A DNA stretch of 14,085 nucleotides from Syntrophomonadaceae bacterium (GTDB lineage: Bacteria; Bacillota; Dethiobacteria; PWVN01): assembly GCA_003561835.1 (NCBI GenBank), contig PWVN01000076.1, forward strand, positions 1 to 14,085, read 5' to 3'. Below, one piece after another: positions 1-5,186 of the stretch (position 1 is its first letter; each line of letters opens with the position of its first letter). Made by a program: the position numbers and the translations under genes. The notes below the pieces were generated by a model. That model was not told where the DNA came from, ran no database searches, and was given only the letters and a program-made list of their open reading frames with translations.

Positions 1-44
1 CCCTGCTTGTAAGGCAGGTGCTCTCCCAGCTGAGCTATTCGCCC
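1..44 (-). tRNA. tRNA-Val (anticodon TAC), 3' part missing
   Basis: Reading the minus strand from 44, the sequence begins GGGCGAATAGCTCAGC, a typical acceptor and D arm. It continues to an anticodon stem CCTGC/GCAGG with the loop TTACA at its centre, giving anticodon TAC for valine. The window edge removes the variable loop, T arm and acceptor 3' strand. Only one base separates its 5' end from the CCA end of the preceding tRNA-Glu, so it is the fourth member of one tRNA operon. Confidence 0.93.
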
Positions 45-45
45 A

Positions 46-120
46 TGGTGACCCCTACGGGACTCGAACCCGTGTTACCGCCTTGAAAGGGCGGTGTCTT
101 AACCGCTTGACCAAGGGGCC
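46..120 (-). tRNA. tRNA-Glu (anticodon TTC)
   Basis: The minus strand gives a complete 75-base cloverleaf with encoded CCA. The acceptor GGCCCCT pairs with AGGGGTC, allowing a wobble pair. The anticodon stem CCGCC/GGCGG encloses the loop CTTTCAA (anticodon TTC), and the T arm has GTTCGAGTC. It is the third gene in the operon, 8 bases after the CAU tRNA. Confidence 0.96.
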
Positions 121-128
121 GATGAAAT

Positions 129-204
129 TGGTGGGCCCACCAGGACTTGAACCTGGGACCGACCGGTTATGAGCCGGTTGCTCTACCAACTGAGCTATAG
201 GCCC
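129..204 (-). tRNA. tRNA with CAT anticodon: elongator Met or lysidine-modified Ile2
   Basis: This is a complete 76-base tRNA with encoded CCA on the minus strand. The acceptor GGGCCTA pairs with TGGGCCC (one G-U pair), the anticodon loop is CTCATAA and the T arm is GTTCAAGTC. It is not an initiator: that tRNA has a mismatched 1-72 pair, while here 1-72 is G-C. The pairs C4-G69 and C5-G68, and an anticodon arm like that of Bacillus Ile2, leave open that TilS converts C34 to lysidine, making it an AUA-reading isoleucine tRNA. Sequence alone does not decide; annotation pipelines commonly label such genes tRNA-Met. Confidence 0.92.
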
Positions 205-219
205 ATGACATAATAAAAT

Positions 220-294
220 TGGCTCCCCAGGTAGGATTCGAACCTACAACCTACCGGTTAACAGCCGGTTGCTCTACCATTGAGCTACTGAGGA
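220..294 (-). tRNA. tRNA-Asn (anticodon GTT)
   Basis: This is a complete 75-base cloverleaf on the minus strand with encoded CCA. The acceptor TCCTCAG pairs with CTGGGGA (one G-U pair). The anticodon stem CCGGC/ACCGG region holds the loop CTGTTAA (anticodon GTT), and the T arm has GTTCGAATC. It is the promoter-proximal gene of the tRNA operon, about 15 bases downstream of the expected start of transcription. Confidence 0.96.
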
Positions 295-315
295 AGGCCC
301 AATTGTGCAAAGTTT

Positions 316-344
316 ATTATAAAGGAAATCAGGGGGTGAGTCAA
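316..344 (-). promoter_or_regulatory. Sigma-A promoter of the tRNA operon
   Basis: On the minus strand, TTGACT (339-344) and a perfect TATAAT (316-321) are separated by exactly 17 bases, with tRNA-Asn starting 22 bases after the -10 box. This is the strongest promoter seen in the window, as expected for stable RNA genes. It makes the tRNAs transcriptionally independent of rpoD upstream. Confidence 0.85.
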
Positions 345-418
345 TAGTTTTCTGCAGTTATTTTTTGCCTGTGCAGCTCCTTTTCCACCCCTTTTTCCTT
401 GTAAATCTTTATAAATCA

Positions 419-436
419 GGGGTCTTGGGGGACCCC
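419..436 (-). terminator. Weak terminator candidate after rpoD
   Basis: Forty-odd bases past the rpoD stop, the minus strand can form a 6-bp hairpin (GGGGTC/GACCCC, 6-base loop). The sequence after it (TGATTTATAAAG) is AT-rich but is not a clean U tract, so termination here is uncertain. No better candidate lies between rpoD and the tRNA promoter. Confidence 0.3.
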
Positions 437-478
437 CTTGAGGCCCTCCCGCAGCAGGTTCATCCCTCCGGGGTTTCC

Positions 479-1591
479 CTATTCCAGGTAATCCTTTAGG
501 CGCTTACTCCGCATGGGATGGCGGAGTTTCCGCAGGGCCTTGGCCTCGATCTGGCGGATCCGCTCCCGGGTGACGCCGAAGACCTGGCCCACTTCCTCCA
601 GGGTGCGGGAACGACCGTCATCCAGGCCGAACCGCAGCCGCAGGACCTTTCTCTCCCGGGGGGTCAGGGTATCCAGCACGTCTTCCAGCTGCTCCTTGAG
701 GAGCTCGAAGGCGGCGGCTTCCGCCGGGGCCTGGACGTCCTGGTCCTCGATGAAGTCCCCCAGGTGGCTGTCATCCTCCTCGCCGATGGGGGTTTCCAGG
801 GAGACGGGTTCCTGGGCGATTTTCAGGATTTCCCGGACCCGGTCCTCGGTGATGCCCATCTCCTCGGCGATTTCATCGGGGGCGGGCTCCCGGCCCAGTT
901 CCTGGACCAGCTGGCGGGATACACGGATCAGCTTGTTGATGGTCTCCACCATGTGGACGGGGATCCGGATGGTCCGGGCCTGGTCGGCGATGGCCCGGGT
1001 GATGGCCTGGCGAATCCACCAGGTGGCGTAGGTGCTGAACTTGTAGCCCTTGTGGTAGTCGAACTTCTCCACGGCCTTGATGAGGCCCAGGTTCCCTTCC
1101 TGGATCAGGTCCAGGAAGAGCATGCCCCGGCCCACATATTTCTTGGCGATGCTGACCACCAGGCGCAGGTTGGCTTCGGCCAGGCGCCGTTTGGCGTCCT
1201 CGCTGCCGGCTTCCATCTTCTTGGCCAGGTCGATCTCTTCATCGGCGGTCAGCAGGGGGATCTTCCCGATCTCCTTCAGGTACATCCGCACGGGGTCATT
1301 GATGCTGACCCCTTCGGGAATGGTCAAATCCACCTCTTCAGGAGGGGTTTTGTCCGCATCTTCATCCATGAGTTCCAGTTCTTCCGTCTCGTCGGCCACG
1401 TCGATTCCCAGCCGGGACAGCTTCTCGTAGAAGTCATCGATCTCTTCCGTGTTCAACTCGAACTCCTGGAGGGAATTCATGATTTCTTTGTAGGTCAGGA
1501 TGCCGCGTTTTTTGCCCTTCTTGATGAGGACTTCCTGGGCATTTTGCAGGTTGACCTTGTCGTTCATGTCTTTTTCTTCGTTCTTTGCCAT
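479..1591 (-). CDS. rpoD: Primary RNA polymerase sigma factor (RpoD/SigA)
   Basis: This is the housekeeping sigma factor that directs RNA polymerase to -35/-10 promoters. The 370-residue product is close to the length of Bacillus SigA. Seen in order: a short region 1.1 (about 12-75) ending in an acidic stretch; region 1.2 with DPVRMYLKEIGKIPLL (99-114); region 2 (about 134-205) with NLRLVVSIAKKYVGRG and the -10 recognition/melting segment KFSTYATWWIRQAITRA (184-200); region 3 (about 213-290); and region 4 with the -35 helix-turn-helix, TLEEVGQVFGVTRERIRQIE (330-349). The start is fixed by AAAGGAGGG about 9 bases upstream, a site lying inside the end of dnaG. Only 4 bases separate it from the dnaG stop, so the two are co-transcribed as in the classical dnaG-rpoD operon. 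Confidence 0.98.
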   Translation of the reverse strand: MAKNEEKDMNDKVNLQNAQEVLIKKGKKRGILTYKEIMNSLQEFELNTEEIDDFYEKLSRLGIDVADETEELELMDEDADKTPPEEVDLTIPEGVSINDPVRMYLKEIGKIPLLTADEEIDLAKKMEAGSEDAKRRLAEANLRLVVSIAKKYVGRGMLFLDLIQEGNLGLIKAVEKFDYHKGYKFSTYATWWIRQAITRAIADQARTIRIPVHMVETINKLIRVSRQLVQELGREPAPDEIAEEMGITEDRVREILKIAQEPVSLETPIGEEDDSHLGDFIEDQDVQAPAEAAAFELLKEQLEDVLDTLTPRERKVLRLRFGLDDGRSRTLEEVGQVFGVTRERIRQIEAKALRKLRHPMRSKRLKDYLE

Positions 1592-1595
1592 GTCC

Positions 1596-3431
1596 TTATT
1601 CCCTCCTTTCTCGAGGATGCAGGATGCTGTCCTCCAATTTTAGCAGCCGCTCCCATTCTTTGAGCAGTTCGTTCATTCTTTCATTCTCTTTTCCCTTCTC
1701 CATTTCCTGCATCAATGTTTCAATATTTTTTCTTTCCTTGTTAAGTTTCGTTAATTTTATCCTTTTCATACAGTCCGACAGCACCTTTTTCGCCAGAGCG
1801 TCGTCGGTTCCCTCTTCCATGCCCAGGTTGGCCAGGATTCTCTGAATCTTTTTGTCCTCGTAACTGTCCATGATCCGGGCCAGGAGGATACCTTCACCCC
1901 GGGAATCCAGTTCCAGGATCTTTTCCAGGACATCTCTGTAGATGGCGTTGGTGAAATCCTTTGGGGTCAAGCCCCCGTCTTTGAGGTCAGCCACCAGTTC
2001 CGGTTTGTGCAGGATAAAGGCGATGAGGGTCCGTTCGGCACTGTCCGCCGGGGATTTTTGCCCCTGCTGCAGGGAGATTTCAATAGCATTAGTTTTGCCT
2101 TTTTCTGTTATTTTATGAGAGGAACCTCTCAGCAGCTTACGGATTTCCCGCCGGAGGGAATCCGCCGGCAGGGAGAGTTCCTCTTCCAGGCTGCTGATAT
2201 AGTGCTCCCTCTCCAGGTTATCGGATATTTCCGCCAGGATGGCCACCGCCTCCCGGGAGTAGGAGAGCTTTCCCGGGGTATCGCCCTTGGGGTTGTGCTT
2301 CTCCCGGGCCTTCTTCAAGCGGTAGTCCACCAGGGGGAGGGCTTTGCCGATGATGTCCCTGCTGAAGGCCTCGGAGCCCTGCTCCCGGATGAAGTCGTCC
2401 GGGTCCATGTCCCGGGGGAGTTCGGCGACCCTGACGGCGCAGCCGGCTTTCTTGAGGATTTCCAGGCCCCGCAGGGTGGCGGCGTCCCCGGCGGTGTCGG
2501 CATCGTAGGCGATGACCACCTCTGCTGCCTGCACCCGGAGAAGCCCCGCCTGCTCCGTCGTCACCGAGGTCCCCAGGGATGCCACGGCGTTTTTTATGCC
2601 GTGCTGGTGGGCGATGATGGCATCCATGTACCCTTCCATGATGATGGAAAACCCCTGGTCCCGGATTCCCCGGCGGGCCTGGTCCAGGCCGAAGAGGTTC
2701 CTGCTCTTGTCGTAGAGGGCCGTCTGGGGGGAGTTGTAGTACTTGGGCTCCCCTTCGCCGAAAATCCTGCCTCCCAGTCCCACCACTTCCCCCTGGAGGT
2801 TGCAGATGGGAAAGATGATGCGGCTCCGGAAGTTGTCGTAATGGCCTCCCGAGGGGCGAAGGCCGGCCAGGCCCGCCTTGTGCAGCAGGTCTGGGGGCAG
2901 GCCCCGCTTCCGGGCAAAGGTGAGGAGGTTTTCCCAGCCTGGCGGGGCGAAGCCCAGGTTAAACATTTTGACGGTTTCCTCCGAAAGGCCCCTCTGCTTC
3001 AGGTACTCCAGGGCTTTCCGGCCGGCCGGCTTTTTTTCCAGGATGATGTGGTAAAACTGGGCTGCCAGGTCCATGGCCTTTTTTAGCTCTTCCTTCAGGG
3101 CTGCCTGCTGCTTCTGGGCTGGCGTCATCTCCCGCTCCGGCACCCGGATTCCCGCCTGCTTGGCCAGGTACTTGACGGCCTCGGGGAAGGAAAGGTTTTC
3201 CCTCTCCATGATGAAGGTGAAGATGTTCCCCCCCTGGCCGCAGCCGAAGCAGTGAAAGATCTGCTTTTCCGGGGAGACCATAAAGGAAGGGGTCTTTTCC
3301 TGGTGGAAGGGGCACAGGCCCACGTAATTCCGCCCGGACCTCTTCAGCTCCAGGTAGCCGGAGATTACCTTCACCAGGTCGAAGGAGTGCCGGACCTCCT
3401 CCACCACTTCTTCCGGGATCAGTTTCGACAT
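1596..3431 (-). CDS. dnaG: DNA primase DnaG
   Basis: This primase makes the RNA primers for lagging-strand and restart synthesis and works with the replicative helicase. The 611-residue protein has an N-terminal CHC2 zinc-binding domain with ligands C40, H43 (CPFH), C61 and C64. A TOPRIM catalytic core follows, with EGYMD (266-270), AYDADTAG (308-315) and DPDD (343-346), which carry the acidic metal-binding residues. The C-terminal third is the more variable helicase-interacting part. The frame stays open to 3509, but the N-terminus MSKLIPEEVVEEV aligns without gaps to the start of Bacillus primase, so I chose the second of two adjacent ATGs (3431; the other is 3434). The ribosome site is poor: only GGTGG, a few bases upstream. 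It is the first gene of dnaG-rpoD. Confidence 0.95.
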   Translation of the reverse strand: MSKLIPEEVVEEVRHSFDLVKVISGYLELKRSGRNYVGLCPFHQEKTPSFMVSPEKQIFHCFGCGQGGNIFTFIMERENLSFPEAVKYLAKQAGIRVPEREMTPAQKQQAALKEELKKAMDLAAQFYHIILEKKPAGRKALEYLKQRGLSEETVKMFNLGFAPPGWENLLTFARKRGLPPDLLHKAGLAGLRPSGGHYDNFRSRIIFPICNLQGEVVGLGGRIFGEGEPKYYNSPQTALYDKSRNLFGLDQARRGIRDQGFSIIMEGYMDAIIAHQHGIKNAVASLGTSVTTEQAGLLRVQAAEVVIAYDADTAGDAATLRGLEILKKAGCAVRVAELPRDMDPDDFIREQGSEAFSRDIIGKALPLVDYRLKKAREKHNPKGDTPGKLSYSREAVAILAEISDNLEREHYISSLEEELSLPADSLRREIRKLLRGSSHKITEKGKTNAIEISLQQGQKSPADSAERTLIAFILHKPELVADLKDGGLTPKDFTNAIYRDVLEKILELDSRGEGILLARIMDSYEDKKIQRILANLGMEEGTDDALAKKVLSDCMKRIKLTKLNKERKNIETLMQEMEKGKENERMNELLKEWERLLKLEDSILHPRERRE

Positions 3432-3779
3432 CATACCACCAGCAATCGGGGAAATTTGACTGTTTCTATTTCGCCAGCCAGAGCGATAATCCTGCCGGGA
3501 GGCAAACATTTTTGGCCAATTTTTTATTTTCCTCTAGGAAAAGTATATTTTGCCTCCAGGGCATTTATGTGCGGGGTTTGTACCCGCTGCTGAAGGGGCC
3601 AGAGAAAGAAAAAGCTCACCATATCCGGGAGCAAAAACATCTGTTCTATATAGGGGTATTCCACTTCCCAGGAAAAATCTCCTGCCCGTTAAAATATTTT
3701 TGTGCAACACACTTTATTATTGCCAGGGCCCCCGGGTTTTATGCGGCAACCCCCCCACCATTTAGCCCCTTTATGTTGA

Positions 3780-3819
3780 GTAAGTTCACTTTCGGGGTCA
3801 GGCCCAAAAGTAAACTTAC
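3780..3819. repeat. Long imperfect inverted repeat (REP-like hairpin 1)
   Basis: Arms of 17 bases (3780-3796 and 3803-3819) flank the 6-base loop GTCAGG. Two positions differ between the arms. In a minus-strand transcript both become G-U pairs, so the fold is continuous. In a plus-strand transcript they are C-A mismatches. The arms begin and end with GTAAGTT/AACTTAC. It lies directly against a second hairpin, joined through the 10-base palindrome CTTACGTAAG (3815-3824). The layout resembles repetitive extragenic palindromes mobilised by IS200-like (Y1) transposases, but no transposase gene is in the window. Confidence 0.6.
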
Positions 3820-3824
3820 GTAAG

Positions 3825-3860
3825 TGGGACAAGGTCCCTGTCCCCGTGTCCCATTTTTTT
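3825..3860 (+). terminator. Hairpin 2 with T tract (terminator-like, possibly REP-type repeat)
   Basis: TGGGACA (3825-3831) and TGTCCCA (3847-3853) are perfect inverted repeats around a 15-base interior that itself contains TCCCTGTCCCC. Seven T residues follow immediately (3854-3860). In form this is a plus-strand intrinsic terminator. No plus-strand gene precedes it, so it would only block stray transcription from entering the carboxypeptidase gene. It may instead be the second half of a mobile palindromic element. Confidence 0.55.
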
Positions 3861-3948
3861 CTTGCAGGAATTCTGCCTCCGAGGCCGTATATTATATTAG
3901 TGCATGAAAACCGACTTCTCGACGTACGCCAACAGGAGGTAGACACCC

Positions 3949-5136
3949 ATGCTGCAGAGACTGTGGAAGACCGCTGTGATTTTGACCCTTGCCTTGATTC
4001 TGGCCCTGCCCGGGGGGGTTGCTGTGGGAGCGCCCACCGCCGACCTGATGCCCTTTGAAGTGGAAGCCGAGGCAGCCATCCTGATGGAGGCGGAGACGGG
4101 GAGCATCCTGTATGCGAAGAACGCCGACAAGGCCTTGCCCCCCGCCAGTATCACCAAGATGATGACCCAGCTGCTGGCCTTTGAAGCCCTGCAGGAGGGC
4201 CGGGCCCACCTGGAGGATATCATCGTCACCAGCGAGAGGGCCTGGCGCCTGGGGGGGTCCACCATGTTCCTTAATGTGGGCCAGCAGGTCACCTTCGGGG
4301 ACCTGGTCACGGGCATCTCGGTGGTGTCGGCCAACGATGCCTGTATCGCCGTGGCGGAGCACCTGATGGGCAGCGAGGAGCATTTTGTCCGGGCCATGAA
4401 CGAGAGGGCCGAGGCCCTGGGCATGACCAACACCCGGTTTGAGAACTCCACGGGCCTTCCTGCCGCCGGCCATTACATGAGTGCCCGGGATATCGCCATC
4501 CTGAGCCGGGAAATCGTCCTCAACCAGCCGGAGCTCTTGAAGCTGGAGTCCCAAATGTCCTTTACCTTCAACGATATCCCTCAGCCAAACCGCAACCCCC
4601 TCCTGGGGCGCTACACGGGGGCTGACGGGCTGAAGACGGGCTGGACGGAGGAGGCGGGGCACTGCCTGGCCGCCACGGCGGTGCAAAATGATGTCCGCCT
4701 TATCGCCGTGGTCCTGGGCACCGAATCGGACAAAGCCCGGGCGAATGCCGCCCGGCAGCTCCTGGATTACGGGTTCCGCAATTTCGCCCTGGAGGTCATC
4801 TACTCTCCCGGAGACATCGCGGGAGAGGTGCCCCTGCAGAGGGGCCGGGAGCGGGAGCTGAAGGTTACCGTGGCCTCACCCCTGAAGGTGATGGTTCCCG
4901 TGGGCCAAAACTCCCCGGTGGAACTGGTGAAGAACATCCTGGAGGCCCCCGTGGCCCCCGTCTCCCAGGGAGACAAGGTGGGCATGATCCAGGTGATGGT
5001 AGACGGCTATATGGTGAACGAGGGAGCCCTGGTGGCGGCGGAGGATGTCCGGCAGGCCAATTTCTTTGTGCGCGTCTTCCGCTTTGCCGTGGACTTCGTG
5101 CGAAACCTCATAGAAAGCCGGGGCCGCTCTGATTAG
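3949..5136 (+). CDS. Secreted D-Ala-D-Ala carboxypeptidase (penicillin-binding protein 5 family)
   Basis: This peptidase removes the terminal D-alanine from peptidoglycan pentapeptides outside the membrane. The 395-residue precursor has a signal peptide: a basic MLQRLWK, a hydrophobic run (about 8-27) and a likely cut after AVGA near residue 28. The peptidase S11 active-site triad is complete: SITK with nucleophile S67 and K70, SAN (127-129), and KTG (229-231). A PBP5-type C-terminal beta domain follows (about 280-368). The protein ends in an amphipathic segment (about 371-392: NFFVRVFRFAVDFVRNLIES) of the kind that anchors these enzymes to the membrane face. AGGAGGT (3934-3940), 8 bases upstream, fixes the ATG. 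It is the only plus-strand gene, with its own terminator. DacF and DacB-like sporulation enzymes belong to this family, but I cannot assign a paralogue. Confidence 0.95.
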   Translation: MLQRLWKTAVILTLALILALPGGVAVGAPTADLMPFEVEAEAAILMEAETGSILYAKNADKALPPASITKMMTQLLAFEALQEGRAHLEDIIVTSERAWRLGGSTMFLNVGQQVTFGDLVTGISVVSANDACIAVAEHLMGSEEHFVRAMNERAEALGMTNTRFENSTGLPAAGHYMSARDIAILSREIVLNQPELLKLESQMSFTFNDIPQPNRNPLLGRYTGADGLKTGWTEEAGHCLAATAVQNDVRLIAVVLGTESDKARANAARQLLDYGFRNFALEVIYSPGDIAGEVPLQRGRERELKVTVASPLKVMVPVGQNSPVELVKNILEAPVAPVSQGDKVGMIQVMVDGYMVNEGALVAAEDVRQANFFVRVFRFAVDFVRNLIESRGRSD

Positions 5137-5152
5137 AGCGGCCCTTTTTTTT
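5121..5152 (+). terminator. Strong intrinsic terminator of the carboxypeptidase gene
   Basis: GGGCCGCTCT (5121-5130) and AGAGCGGCCC (5135-5144) form a perfect 10-bp stem with loop GATT, followed by eight T residues. The stop codon TAG (5134-5136) lies at the loop/stem border, so the hairpin overlaps the coding end. Another small stem, CAGAAA/TTTCTG (5158-5177), is followed by CCC and five T residues and may act as a backup. The ppdK transcript arriving from the other side meets the same hairpins but without a good U tract. Confidence 0.92.
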
Positions 5153-5186
5153 GTGCCCAGAAAGGATTTGTTTTCTGCCCTTTTTC

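Larger units (their letters stand above)
3435..3948. other. 514-base gene-free divergent spacer between dnaG and the carboxypeptidase gene
   Basis: No convincing gene is present. The dnaG side must hold the dnaG-rpoD promoter, but no good match is visible. The best minus-strand candidate is TATATA (3647-3652) with a weak TTTCCT 17 bases upstream, near a small hairpin CAGGA/TCCTG (3670-3685). Another short hairpin, GCGGG/CCCGC, lies near 3572-3588. On the plus side, two strong abutting hairpins occupy 3780-3860. They are followed by a perfect 5+1+5 palindrome GCCTCCGAGGC (3875-3885) and an AT-rich TATATTATATT (3888-3898). The latter could be a -10 region, although the nearest -35-like TTGCAG (3862-3867) is 20 bases away, which is long. 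Confidence 0.6.

Noticed and set aside
434..480. 15-codon mini-gene MNLLREGLKGVPQDP after rpoD
   Set aside because: GGAGG is too close to the ATG, and the frame ends inside the putative terminator. Chance is sufficient.
3432..3509. N-terminal extension of DnaG by 26 residues
   Set aside because: The extra residues do not match the primase family, and the ATG at 3509 has no properly spaced ribosome site. The zinc-domain N-terminus begins at 3431.
3512..3823. Possible 103-residue plus-strand gene in the dnaG-carboxypeptidase spacer
   Set aside because: It has no ribosome binding site, no domain, and runs through the hairpin element. The composition looks like translated noncoding DNA.
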